Assembly: GCA_902489255.1 (NCBI GenBank)
Contig: CABTZF010000002.1
Coordinates: 1-64,000, forward strand
Reading direction: 5' to 3'
DNA length: 64,000 nucleotides
DNA from: an uncultured Peptoniphilus sp.
Lineage (GTDB): Bacteria; Bacillota; Clostridia; Tissierellales; Peptoniphilaceae
Below, one piece after another: positions 8,602-17,016 of the stretch. The notes beneath the pieces are model-generated. The model saw only the letters and a program-made list of their open reading frames with translations. It searched no databases and was not told the DNA's origin. Made by a program: the position numbers and the translations under genes. The stretch's first letter is position 1. Every line of letters begins with the position of its first letter.

Positions 8602-8649
8602 TCTTATATTTATAATAATTTGATAGATGAAATTATTATAAATATAAGA
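8602..8649. repeat. perfect 20-bp inverted repeat over the ABC-F promoter
   Basis: The arms 8602-8621 and 8630-8649 are exact reverse complements and flank the 8-nt loop GATAGATG. The arms are nearly all A/T. The repeat covers a candidate promoter (TTGATA 8620-8625, TATAAG 8643-8648, 17-bp spacing). It could be an operator, a cruciform or hairpin in the 5' leader, or a remnant of a small mobile repeat. No T-tract follows, so a terminator role is unlikely. Confidence 0.75.
8620..8648 (+). promoter_or_regulatory. candidate promoter of the ABC-F gene
   Basis: TTGATA (8620-8625), 17 bp, then TATAAG (8643-8648), entirely within the palindrome 8602-8649. Start of transcription would fall just before the AGGAGG site at about 8660. 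Confidence 0.45.
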
Positions 8650-8675
8650 TAAAATAGTCAGGAGGAGAGTGTTCA

Positions 8676-10274
8676 ATGTTAAGTGTAAATAATTTATCAG
8701 TAATTTTTCCGGATAAAAAACTTTTTGATGATGTGAACTTGATTTTTACTCCCGGAAATTGTTATGGAATTATTGGTGCAAATGGTGCCGGTAAGTCTAC
8801 ATTTTTAAAAATTTTGTCAGGAGAAAAAGAACCTTCAACGGGCTCAGTTACTTTAGAAAAAAACAAAAGAATGTCAAAACTTTCTCAAGATCACTATGCT
8901 TTTGAAAATGAGCTTGTTATAGATACGGTAATTATGGGAAATAAAAGACTATATGATATTGGTAAAGAAAAAGATGCCATATATATGAAAGCTGATTTTT
9001 CTGATGAAGATGGAATTAAGGCTGCAGAACTTGAAGCTGAGTTTGGTGAACTTGGAGGTTATGAAGCTGAATCTGAAGCATCAACTTTATTACAAGGTTT
9101 AGGAATTTCTACAGATAAACATAATTTATATATGAGGGATTTGATTGAATCCGATAAGGTAAAAGTACTTTTGGCTCAGGCTCTTTTTGGAAGTCCGGAT
9201 ATTCTTTTGCTTGATGAACCTACAAACGGGATTGATGTTAGGGCTGTTTTGTGGTTAGAAAATTTTTTGATGGATTTTACCGGAATAGTAATAATTGTAT
9301 CCCACGACAGATATTTTCTTAATGAAGTATGTACCCATATGGTTGACATTGATTATGGCAAAATTAATCTTTTTGTAGGAAATTATGATTTTTGGTATGA
9401 ATCATCTCAATTGGCTCAAAAGATGGCTAAGGAAGAAAACAAGAAGAAAGAAGAAAAGATTAAAGAATTAGAAGAATTTATCAGAAGATTTTCAGCTAAC
9501 AAATCCAAATCAAAACAAGCAACTTCAAGAAAAAAGCTTTTGGATAAAATTACCTTAGATGATATAAAGCCATCATCAAGGAGATATCCTTTTGTAGCTT
9601 TCACTCTTTCCAGAGAAGTTGGGAAAGAAATTTTAAATGTAAATAATTTAACTTTAAAAGATGATCTTAGAACTTATCTAAAAGATTTTTCATTAAGAGT
9701 TAATAAGGATGATAAGATTGGATTTATTGGCGATGAAATAGCAATTACCAAATTTTTTCAAGCAATAAGTGAAAATGAGCTTCTTTATGAAGATTCAATT
9801 AAATGGGGACAAACAGTTACAAAAGAATATTTTCCCAAAGATAATAGTAGATATTTTGAAGATGTTGATTTGAATTTAATTGATTGGCTACGGCAGTTTA
9901 GTGAAGAACAATCAGAAATTTTCATTAGGGGATTTTTGGGAAAGATGTTATTTTCCGGTGATGAAACTAAAAAAATGGCTAATGTTTTGTCCGGAGGAGA
10001 AAGAGTTCGTATGATGTTTTCAAAGATGATGATTGAACCTTCAAACCTTATTATTTTGGACCAACCTACAAACCACCTTGATTTGGAATCAATTGAAGCT
10101 GTAAATAATGGACTTATAAGTTTTAAAGGAAATGTTCTTTTCACATCTCTTGACCACCAATTTATATCTTCAATAGCTAACAGAATAGTTGAAATATTTC
10201 CTGACGGAACATATAGAGATGAAGCAATAACTTATGATGAATATATAGACAAATATATAGTAGATAATAATTAA
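8676..10274 (+). CDS. ABC-F family ATPase, YkpA-like, with degenerate second ATP site
   Basis: A 532-residue soluble ABC-F protein with two ABC domains and no membrane segment; the family acts on ribosomes (translation factors or antibiotic protection). It resembles Bacillus YkpA throughout, including the linker with FSANKSKSKQATSRKK (about 273-287). ABC1 has Walker A GANGAGKS (34-41), Walker B LLLDE (Glu181) and the H-loop SHD (His210), but its signature is LIESDK (156-161). ABC2 has the signature LSGGER (438-443) but no Walker A (about 351-360), Gln463 where the catalytic Glu should be (LDQPTN), and Leu492 for the H-loop His. So one composite site looks intact and the other dead. An AGGAGG site precedes the ATG. 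The serine hydrolase follows after 18 bp. Confidence 0.9.
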   Translation: MLSVNNLSVIFPDKKLFDDVNLIFTPGNCYGIIGANGAGKSTFLKILSGEKEPSTGSVTLEKNKRMSKLSQDHYAFENELVIDTVIMGNKRLYDIGKEKDAIYMKADFSDEDGIKAAELEAEFGELGGYEAESEASTLLQGLGISTDKHNLYMRDLIESDKVKVLLAQALFGSPDILLLDEPTNGIDVRAVLWLENFLMDFTGIVIIVSHDRYFLNEVCTHMVDIDYGKINLFVGNYDFWYESSQLAQKMAKEENKKKEEKIKELEEFIRRFSANKSKSKQATSRKKLLDKITLDDIKPSSRRYPFVAFTLSREVGKEILNVNNLTLKDDLRTYLKDFSLRVNKDDKIGFIGDEIAITKFFQAISENELLYEDSIKWGQTVTKEYFPKDNSRYFEDVDLNLIDWLRQFSEEQSEIFIRGFLGKMLFSGDETKKMANVLSGGERVRMMFSKMMIEPSNLIILDQPTNHLDLESIEAVNNGLISFKGNVLFTSLDHQFISSIANRIVEIFPDGTYRDEAITYDEYIDKYIVDNN

Positions 10275-10292
10275 TAATATAGGGGGAAATAA

Positions 10293-11669
10293 TTGAAAGA
10301 AAAACTCAAGAAAGTATTAAAGACTTATGCCGGAGAATTTAACTTACAAGGAATTAATCTTGGTCTTGTGAAAGATGGAAAAAAAGAAATTGTATCGGTC
10401 GGTTATAGGGATATAGAAAATAAGCTTCCTATGGAAAAAGATACTATTTATGCAATCGGTTCACAAACAAAAGCTTTTACAGCAGTAGCCTTGGGGAAAT
10501 TACTTTATGAAAATGGCTATAATTTTGACACGCCAATAAAAGACCTATATGATGACTTTAAAATGGATGAAGAATATCGTACAAATGACTTAAGAATTCG
10601 TGACGGATTTTCTCATAGAACAGGATTCCCACCACACTTAGCTGCTTGGTATAACAATAATTTCAAAGAACCAAAAGAATTTTTAGAAATTTTAAAATAT
10701 CTACCATTTACCATGCCTTTAAGACATACTTTCTGTTATCAATCTTTCTTTTTTATTATGGGAGGACTTATAATAGAAAAACTTTCAGGAAAAACTTTTG
10801 GAGAATATCTTAAAGAAAATATTTTTGATGTACTTGGCATGAAGGACACCTATATTTTAGGAAGTCTTGCCCCTGATAATAATAAGGCAATACCCTATGA
10901 ATTTGTTGAGGGCGAATATAAGCCCATGTCATATAATTATGAATTTACTAAATATCCAAATGGCTCAGGTACAATTTATTCTACTATGGAAGATATGCAA
11001 AAATGGATTGAATTTTGGCTTAATGGAAATGAAAAAATTATTGATAGAAAAATTCAAGCTAAAATAATATCTCCACAAATGATTATAGAAGTTGATGAAA
11101 GTCAACCCCAAGTTCCATACACAACTAATTATACCTATGGTATGGGTTGGTATTTAAAAAATTACAGAGGTTTTAATATAGTTGAACATGGTGGAATAGT
11201 TGATGGTTTTAGGGCTTTTCATGTATTTGTTCCTGAAAAAAATCTTGCTGTCAGTATAGTAACGAACTTAAACGAAGCTCAGGGTACAGAACTTATTGCT
11301 TACAGTCTTATTGATGAAGTCCTTGGCTATGAGAGGGATTGGCAGGAAGAATATATAAAGAAATTTAAAACTTATTTAGAAAAAAATGAATCCGCTGATC
11401 TTAAATTAGACCAATTAAAAGAAAAAGATTTTTCTAAATATTTAGGTAAATACAAGGATAAGGCCTATGGAGAATTTGAGTTTATTGAAGATGAAGGAAA
11501 ACTTTTTGTACTTGCCTTTTCTCATAAAATTGAAGTTAAAGAAAATAAGGGTCAAAAATATATTGTCTTTAAGCCCTATAATCTATCAATAGCAATAAAT
11601 TTTGAAAAAGATAAGTTAATATTAAATATTGATGAAAAAACAAGGGTGGAAATAAATAGGGAAAAATAA
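10293..11669 (+). CDS. serine hydrolase of the class C beta-lactamase/penicillin-binding fold
   Basis: A 458-residue member of the beta-lactamase-related family (PF00144) without a signal peptide, hence probably cytoplasmic. The SxxK motif is S57QTK60, with SHRTGFPPH typical of the family further on. The tyrosine motif, normally YxN, reads Y149QS, and the KTG-equivalent is an EHGG motif near residue 295. A C-terminal region (about 375-458, YLGKYKD) resembles the small beta-domain often appended to these esterases/peptidases. It starts at TTG with AGGGGG 7 nt before it, and is probably cotranscribed with the ABC-F gene. The fold is clear; the substrate is unknown, and true beta-lactamase activity is not implied. 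Confidence 0.85.
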   Translation: MKEKLKKVLKTYAGEFNLQGINLGLVKDGKKEIVSVGYRDIENKLPMEKDTIYAIGSQTKAFTAVALGKLLYENGYNFDTPIKDLYDDFKMDEEYRTNDLRIRDGFSHRTGFPPHLAAWYNNNFKEPKEFLEILKYLPFTMPLRHTFCYQSFFFIMGGLIIEKLSGKTFGEYLKENIFDVLGMKDTYILGSLAPDNNKAIPYEFVEGEYKPMSYNYEFTKYPNGSGTIYSTMEDMQKWIEFWLNGNEKIIDRKIQAKIISPQMIIEVDESQPQVPYTTNYTYGMGWYLKNYRGFNIVEHGGIVDGFRAFHVFVPEKNLAVSIVTNLNEAQGTELIAYSLIDEVLGYERDWQEEYIKKFKTYLEKNESADLKLDQLKEKDFSKYLGKYKDKAYGEFEFIEDEGKLFVLAFSHKIEVKENKGQKYIVFKPYNLSIAINFEKDKLILNIDEKTRVEINREK

Positions 11670-11731
11670 TATTTTATGTGAATTGCAAATAATAATGAGT
11701 AATTTACATTAAACTAAGTTCACTTAAGAAC

Positions 11732-11797
11732 AATTTAAATGGAGTTTAATAATTTAGATATTTTTGTGTCTGTTATTAAGCTCCATTAAATTTTTAT
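11732..11797 (+). terminator. terminator after the ABC-F/serine hydrolase pair
   Basis: A roughly 19-bp stem with one bulge and one wobble (11732-11752 with 11773-11792) is followed by T5. The rest of 11670-11969 holds no gene. It has an inverted repeat TTAGC/GCTAA (about 11862-11884) and a weak promoter (TTATCC, 17 bp, TAAAAT) before the alcohol dehydrogenase. Confidence 0.7.
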
Positions 11798-11969
11798 TGG
11801 ATATTTTTGCGTGGTAAGTCATTTTTTCTTATATTATTTTCAATAAACCATTGGATTTTTTATTAGCGTTTCTTTTTAATGCTAAATATGGATATAGAGA
11901 GTAAAAATTTATCCAATCTTCTTTTTTATGATAAAATAATAATAGTTCATTAAATAAGAGGTGCAAGAA

Positions 11970-13142
11970 ATGTTTGATTTTGATTTAAAACTTAATACAG
12001 AAATTTTGTTTGGTAAAGACCAACTAAAAAAATTACCTGATAAAATATTAGAAAACGGATCAAGAGTTTTAATATGTTATGGTGGAGGAAGCATAAAAAA
12101 AATAGGTCTTTATGAAAAAATAATAAAACTTATGAAAGATAATAATATTTTTTATAAAGAATTAAGCGGTATTAAACCGAATCCAAAGATAGATAAGGTC
12201 AGGGAAGGACTTGAAATCATGAGAGAAAATGAAATTGATTTTGTCCTTGCTGTTGGAGGAGGTTCAGTAATAGATACTGCCAAATTATTAGCTACAGCTA
12301 TTTTTACAAGTAAAGATCCATGGGAAATAATTACCGGAAAAGCAAAAATTGAAAAAGCCTTAAAAATTGGAGTGGTTCTTACGATAGCAGCTACAGGTTC
12401 TGAAATGGATAATATAGGAGTAATTTCAAATCCGCAAACTAAAGAAAAACTTTCTTTTGCATCAGATATTTTAATACCTGCCTTTGCAATATTAAATCCT
12501 GAATATACATATTCAGTAAATAAATATCAAACGGCATCAGGTGTTGCTGATATTATGAGCCATACTATGGAAAATTATTTTTCTTTAGATGATGGATGTT
12601 TTTTACAAAATCAATTTGCTGAAAGTATTTTGAAAACTTGTATAAAATATGGACCCATAGCCTTAAAAGAACCGGATAATTATGAAGCCCGTTCAAATAT
12701 TATGTGGGCAAGTTCTTGGGCTATAAACGGACTTTTGAAAAGAGGAAAAAATATTTCTTGGACAGTACATTCACTAGAACATGAATTGTCAGCTTATTAT
12801 GATATAACTCATGGGGTAGGACTTGCAATTCTAACGCCAAGATTTTTAACCTATATTTTAAATGATAAAACTAAAAAAATGCTGAGTGATTTTGCCATAA
12901 ATGTTTTTAAGATAAAAGATACCGATGATTATTATGAAAATGCCAAATTAGGAATTCGTGCCCTATATGACTTTTTTAAAAATGATTTAAAATTGCCAAT
13001 GTCCTTAAAAGAATTAGGTGTAAGTGATGAGTACTTTGAAGAAATGGCGAAAAGACAAGCCGATAGAAGGGGCGGATTTGTAGGAGGAGTTTGTCCTCTT
13101 AGCCCTGAAGATATAGTAAAAATTTACAGAGCCTCCCTTTAA
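11970..13142 (+). CDS. iron-containing alcohol dehydrogenase
   Basis: A 390-residue Fe-type (group III) alcohol dehydrogenase, close to the butanol dehydrogenase/YqdH group, which reduces aldehydes with NAD(P)H in fermentation or detoxification. The N-terminal dinucleotide-binding part has AVGGGSVIDTAK (GGGS at 96-99). The metal ligands of the C-terminal helical domain can be placed at Asp194, His198, His267 and His281. I chose ATG 11970 because AGAGGTG lies 6 nt upstream; the GTG at 11961 is part of that site. The next gene starts one base after the stop, so the pair is cotranscribed. Confidence 0.93.
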   Translation: MFDFDLKLNTEILFGKDQLKKLPDKILENGSRVLICYGGGSIKKIGLYEKIIKLMKDNNIFYKELSGIKPNPKIDKVREGLEIMRENEIDFVLAVGGGSVIDTAKLLATAIFTSKDPWEIITGKAKIEKALKIGVVLTIAATGSEMDNIGVISNPQTKEKLSFASDILIPAFAILNPEYTYSVNKYQTASGVADIMSHTMENYFSLDDGCFLQNQFAESILKTCIKYGPIALKEPDNYEARSNIMWASSWAINGLLKRGKNISWTVHSLEHELSAYYDITHGVGLAILTPRFLTYILNDKTKKMLSDFAINVFKIKDTDDYYENAKLGIRALYDFFKNDLKLPMSLKELGVSDEYFEEMAKRQADRRGGFVGGVCPLSPEDIVKIYRASL

Positions 13143-13143
13143 A

Positions 13144-14001
13144 ATGAAAACCAACTATTTAGAAGTTTATACAGGGGAAAACATATTTTATAGGTATTTT
13201 GAAAATAAAAATTCTAGGGAAAATTTATTGTTTATTCATGGAAATTATGCCAGTTCATTAATTTGGACCGGCATATTTCCAAAACTCTCTGAAAATTATA
13301 ATATTTATGCCCCTGATATGAGAGGTTTTGGAAATTCTTCCTATAATAATCCTGCCAGAAAAATGATTGACTATGCTTATGATATTGAAGGATTTATTAG
13401 GGCCTTGAGATTGAATGATTTAAGTATAATTGCTTGGTCTGCCGGAGCTGCTGTTGCCATGGAAGTTGCAAGATTATTATCTTTTAAGATAAAAAAATTA
13501 TTTTTAGTTGACCCAATATCTACAAGAGGCTATGCTTCACCTTATTCACAAGCTTTGGCCTTAAATAAGCTAACCAGAGATTTATTTAATATTCCTGATG
13601 AAATTTTTAAGGGTCTTAACCCCTATCAAAAGGTTTCTAATTTTGTTCCGTCTTATGAGCAACTCAAAACTTTTTGTGAAAGTTTATTATTTAACTTTAA
13701 ATTACCGGAAAGTGAATTTTTAAAATCCATAATTGATCAGATGCTTTTGCAAAGAAATAATGTAGATTTTTGGGAAGCTATGAACGATTTTAATCTAAAT
13801 CCTAGTCAATTAAAAGAAATTAAAGCAAAGCCAATTCTTATATGGGGTATATATGATAAAATAATTAGAGAAGATGACCTTAGAGATACTTATAAAGATT
13901 TTGAAGGGAGGGCTAAGCTTATAAAATTTAACAAGTCGGCCCATGCACCCTTTATAGATCAAAAAGATGATTTTATTAAATTAATTATTGAAAATAATTA
14001 G
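13144..14001 (+). CDS. alpha/beta hydrolase
   Basis: A 285-residue cytoplasmic alpha/beta hydrolase. The oxyanion-hole motif is IHGN (31-34), the nucleophile elbow is AWSAG (Ser99, with Ala in the usual first Gly place), and the likely triad partners are Asp238 (IYDK) and His267 (SAHAP). The DMRGFGNS stretch (58-65) is also typical. It begins one base after the alcohol dehydrogenase stop with no separate ribosome-binding site, which suggests translational coupling and perhaps a shared pathway such as ester or aldehyde metabolism. The substrate is unknown. Confidence 0.85.
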   Translation: MKTNYLEVYTGENIFYRYFENKNSRENLLFIHGNYASSLIWTGIFPKLSENYNIYAPDMRGFGNSSYNNPARKMIDYAYDIEGFIRALRLNDLSIIAWSAGAAVAMEVARLLSFKIKKLFLVDPISTRGYASPYSQALALNKLTRDLFNIPDEIFKGLNPYQKVSNFVPSYEQLKTFCESLLFNFKLPESEFLKSIIDQMLLQRNNVDFWEAMNDFNLNPSQLKEIKAKPILIWGIYDKIIREDDLRDTYKDFEGRAKLIKFNKSAHAPFIDQKDDFIKLIIENN

Positions 14002-14057
14002 GAGATTATAAAAAATTTAAAAAAATCAATATATAGATTGAAAATTATAAAAAATAT

Positions 14058-14085
14058 TTGCTTTTTATGAAATTTATTGTATAAT
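14058..14085 (+). promoter_or_regulatory. promoter of tRNA-Pro
   Basis: TTGCTT (14058-14063), 16 bp, TATAAT (14080-14085), ending 11 bp before the mature tRNA 5' end. Confidence 0.65.
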
Positions 14086-14096
14086 AGAAAAGGTGT

Positions 14097-14173
14097 CGGG
14101 GTGTAGCGCAGTTTGGTAGCGCACATGGTTTGGGACCATGGGGTCGAAGGTTCAAATCCTTTCACCCCGACCA
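14097..14173 (+). tRNA. tRNA-Pro (UGG anticodon)
   Basis: A 77-nt cloverleaf with acceptor stem CGGGGTG/CACCCCG, D-arm GTAGCGCAGTTTGGTAGCGCAC, anticodon loop TTTGGGA (anticodon TGG), T-arm GGTTCAAATCC, and an encoded CCA end. It has its own promoter and terminator and stands alone. Confidence 0.97.
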
Positions 14174-14179
14174 TTTTTT

Positions 14180-14206
14180 AAAGCTTTCTTAAAAAGCTTT
14201 TTTTAT
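14180..14206 (+). terminator. terminator of tRNA-Pro
   Basis: An 8-bp AAAGCTTT stem with a short loop and T7, 7 bp beyond the tRNA. The rest up to 14425 shows no gene. Confidence 0.75.
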
Positions 14207-14425
14207 TTAATAAATTTTTTCAAATTTTATAGATTTATCAGTAAATTAATCACCTTTATTAACTTAGAAAGCATAAAATCAAATAAAATTAAAACCACAA
14301 ATGATTTGTTCATAACAATTTATCACAATACTCAAAAAATATTTTAAAGTTTTTAAAAAGCTTGATAATAAGCTCAATATCCGGAAAAAAAATATAGAAA
14401 TTTTAATATTTTATTTATTTTTTCA

Positions 14426-14454
14426 TTGCTTTTATTATTTAATTAGTTTATAAT
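14426..14454 (+). promoter_or_regulatory. promoter of the amino-acid ABC transporter operon
   Basis: TTGCTT (14426-14431), 17 bp, TATAAT (14449-14454), about 26 bp before the AGAGGAGG site. Confidence 0.6.
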
Positions 14455-14489
14455 TGACCTAATTATTTTAAATAAGTAGAGGAGGAAAC

Positions 14490-15395
14490 ATGATGAAGAA
14501 ATTATTTACTACGATTTTAATTTTAGTTCTAGCACTTTCTTTAGTTGCCTGTGGAGGGAATAAGGAAAATGCCGATAAGGCAATAAATGAAGCAGCTAAA
14601 ACTTCGAATGAAACAGCTTCTAAAAATGCCGATGCTGAAGGTAAAGAAAATACAGATAATCAAAATACCTTGGAAGCTATTAAAGCAAGGGGAAAAATTG
14701 TCTTAGGAACAAGTGCAGATTTTCCACCGCTTGAATGGGTTTCTTATAAAAGCGGAAGTGAAGAATATAAGGGACTTGATATTGAAATTGCAAAAGCAAT
14801 TGCGGATTCACTTGGCGTAGAACTTGAAGTTAAAAACATGGCTTTTGAAGGTCTTATAACTTCTTTAAAGGCTGGAGATGTTGATATGGTTATCGCCGGT
14901 ATGGAAGCAAATGATAAACGTAAGAAAGAAGTTGATTTTTCCGCTCCATATTATGCAGGCGGTCAAAGTATTGTAGTTAGAGCTGAAGATAAAGATAAGT
15001 TTAAAACTCTTGATGATTTAAAGGGCCATAAAATTGGTACACAACTCGATACAGTTCAACAAGCTTTTGCTGAAGAAAAATTTGGAGACGATGTGCAAGG
15101 ATATGACTTAAATAATGTTCTTATAGAACAACTAAAAAATAAAACCGTTGATGTTCTTTTCTTATCAGAACTTCCTGCAAAAGAATTTGTTTATTTGAAT
15201 GAAGGACTAGCTTTTATTGAAGATATTGGAGCTCCGAAGGAAGAAGGATTTTCAGTTGCAATCAAAAAAGGAAATACAACACTCTTAGAAGAAGTAACAA
15301 AAATAGTTAGCGAATTAAAAGATTCAGGCAAAGTTGATACTTGGCTTGATGAGAATATAGAACTTTCTCATCAAGAAGTTGAAAAAGGTAAATAA
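14490..15395 (+). CDS. polar amino-acid ABC transporter substrate-binding lipoprotein
   Basis: A 301-residue extracellular solute-binding protein of family 3 (polar amino acids, GlnH/HisJ type). A signal peptide ends in the lipobox LVAC (Cys21), so it is lipid-anchored. A linker rich in Asn, Ala and Lys (22-62) precedes the binding domain, which begins IVLGTSADFPPLEW and contains DVDMVIAGMEA and DLKGHKIGTQ. A second ATG at 14493 has better spacing to the GGAGG site and is an equally good start. It is followed by an intrinsic terminator and then the permease and ATPase genes. The exact amino acid cannot be read from sequence. Confidence 0.92.
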   Translation: MMKKLFTTILILVLALSLVACGGNKENADKAINEAAKTSNETASKNADAEGKENTDNQNTLEAIKARGKIVLGTSADFPPLEWVSYKSGSEEYKGLDIEIAKAIADSLGVELEVKNMAFEGLITSLKAGDVDMVIAGMEANDKRKKEVDFSAPYYAGGQSIVVRAEDKDKFKTLDDLKGHKIGTQLDTVQQAFAEEKFGDDVQGYDLNNVLIEQLKNKTVDVLFLSELPAKEFVYLNEGLAFIEDIGAPKEEGFSVAIKKGNTTLLEEVTKIVSELKDSGKVDTWLDENIELSHQEVEKGK

Positions 15396-15426
15396 AAAAT
15401 TCCCTACTATGTAGGGATTTTTTTTG
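15395..15426 (+). terminator. terminator between binding protein and permease
   Basis: The stem TCCCTAC/GTAGGGA with a short loop, A-rich upstream and T8 downstream, lies between the binding-protein and permease genes. Partial readthrough would give more binding protein than membrane components. Confidence 0.85.
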
Positions 15427-15521
15427 TTAAGAAGTAAGATTCTCATGTTCTTTTCCTAGGTAGGATATTTACGAAAAGAGAATTCTTATTTGCAAGTAAC
15501 AGCTAATTTTTTGGAGGTATT

Positions 15522-16199
15522 ATGAATTTTTTAAATTCACAAATTAAATTTATAAAAACATTTTTGCCGGCATATATTAAAGGAGCACAAACAACAGTAG
15601 AGCTTTCTCTTTTTGGAGTTATTTTTGGTTTAACCTTCGGCATTATTCTTGCTCTTATGAAAATATCTAAAAACAAACTTTTAAAATTTTTAGCAAGTGC
15701 TTATATTGAAGTTGTTAGGGGAACTCCAATGCTGGTGCAAATAATGATTGTGTATTTTGGACTAAAAAAAATAATTCCGGATTCATTATTATATTTAAAG
15801 GCTCCCATGCTTTTGTGTGCCTTATCAATTTCTTTAAATTCCGCAGCTTATGTTGCTGAAATAATAAGAAGCGGTATTAATTCTGTGGATAAAGGACAAA
15901 TGGAAGCTGCAAGATCCTTGGGTCTTACAAAATCTCAAGCAATGAGAAAAATAATTTTACCTCAAGCAGTTAAAAATATTCTTCCTGCTTTGGTAAATGA
16001 ATTTATAACCCTTATAAAAGAATCATCAATCGTTTATACGGTTGGAGTTGCAGAACTTATGTATTCCGGAAAATCTATTGCATCTGCAACCTACCAAGCA
16101 GTTAGACCATTTGTGTATACAGCAATTATTTACTTTATTATGACTTATTCACTTTCAAAAGCCTTAGCTTTATTGGAGAGGAGATTGTCAAATGATTAG
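15522..16199 (+). CDS. polar amino-acid ABC transporter permease
   Basis: A 225-residue inner-membrane permease of the HisM/GlnP type with about five membrane helices. The cytoplasmic EAA loop ([13 protein letters not shown], 128-140), which docks onto the ATPase, is present, as is the family motif [10 protein letters not shown] (64-73). GGAGGT lies upstream of the ATG. It overlaps the ATPase gene by 8 bp. With a single permease gene the transporter is expected to use a homodimeric channel. Confidence 0.94.
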   Translation: MNFLNSQIKFIKTFLPAYIKGAQTTVELSLFGVIFGLTFGIILALMKISKNKLLKFLASAYIEVVRGTPMLVQIMIVYFGLKKIIPDSLLYLKAPMLLCALSISLNSAAYVAEIIRSGINSVDKGQMEAARSLGLTKSQAMRKIILPQAVKNILPALVNEFITLIKESSIVYTVGVAELMYSGKSIASATYQAVRPFVYTAIIYFIMTYSLSKALALLERRLSND

Positions 16200-16914
16200 A
16201 ATAGAAAATTTGAAAAAATCATTCGGAAATTTAGAAGTATTAAAGGGAATTAATGAAGAAGTTAAGGAAGGAGAAGTTCTTGTAATTATTGGACCTTCAG
16301 GAAGTGGGAAATCAACTTTTTTAAGATGTTTAAATCTTTTAGAAGAGCCGACTTCCGGCAAAATATTTTTTGACGGTAAAAATATTACTGATAAGAATAT
16401 CAACATAAATAAAGTTCGTGAAGAAATGGGTATGGTATTTCAATCCTTTAATTTATTTAACAATCTAAATATTATAGATAATATTACTTTGGCACCAAGG
16501 CTTGTAAAAAACATTGGCGAGGAAAAAGCAAAAAGCAAAGCTTTAGACCTGCTAAAAAGAGTAGGTTTATTGGATAAAAAAGATTCATACCCAAGTGCAC
16601 TTTCAGGCGGACAAAAGCAAAGAATTGCCATAGCAAGAGCTTTAGCCATGAATCCTAAAGTGATGTTATTTGATGAACCCACATCAGCTCTTGATCCGGA
16701 AATGGTTGGAGAAGTTTTAGATTTAATGAAATCTCTTGCCAAGGACGGAATGACAATGGTAGTTGTAACTCATGAAATGGGATTTGCAAGAGAAGTTGCA
16801 AGTAGGGTAATATTTATGGATGATGGATATATTGTTGAAAAGGGACAACCTAAGGATATTTTTTTAAATCCAAAAGAAGAGAGAACAAAGTCTTTCTTAG
16901 CAAAAGTTCTCTAG
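16192..16914 (+). CDS. polar amino-acid ABC transporter ATP-binding protein
   Basis: A 240-residue ATPase of the GlnQ/HisP family. It has Walker [10 protein letters not shown] (34-42), the Q-loop segment MVFQSFNLF, the signature [15 protein letters not shown], Walker [13 protein letters not shown] and the switch His in VVVTHEM, all intact. It overlaps the permease and ends the operon, with a terminator right after the stop. Confidence 0.95.
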   Translation: MIRIENLKKSFGNLEVLKGINEEVKEGEVLVIIGPSGSGKSTFLRCLNLLEEPTSGKIFFDGKNITDKNININKVREEMGMVFQSFNLFNNLNIIDNITLAPRLVKNIGEEKAKSKALDLLKRVGLLDKKDSYPSALSGGQKQRIAIARALAMNPKVMLFDEPTSALDPEMVGEVLDLMKSLAKDGMTMVVVTHEMGFAREVASRVIFMDDGYIVEKGQPKDIFLNPKEERTKSFLAKVL

Positions 16915-16916
16915 TT

Positions 16917-16952
16917 TAAATGCTTCAAATATTTTTATTTGAGGCATTTTTA
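16917..16952 (+). terminator. terminator of the amino-acid ABC operon
   Basis: A 13-bp stem with one wobble (16918-16930 with 16937-16949), T-rich loop and T5 tail, immediately after the ATPase stop. Confidence 0.8.
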
Positions 16953-17016
16953 ATATGTTAAAATACATAGATAATTTTTTATTAATTGATAAAATATAAG
17001 TAAGTATGGTGATTTT

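Noticed and set aside
10293..11669. Annotation as a beta-lactamase resistance gene
   Set aside because: The fold matches, but there is no signal peptide, the YxN motif is altered, and the family is mostly esterases and peptidases.
14138..14347. Open frame starting inside tRNA-Pro
   Set aside because: It begins in the tRNA anticodon region, crosses the tRNA terminator and has no coding character.
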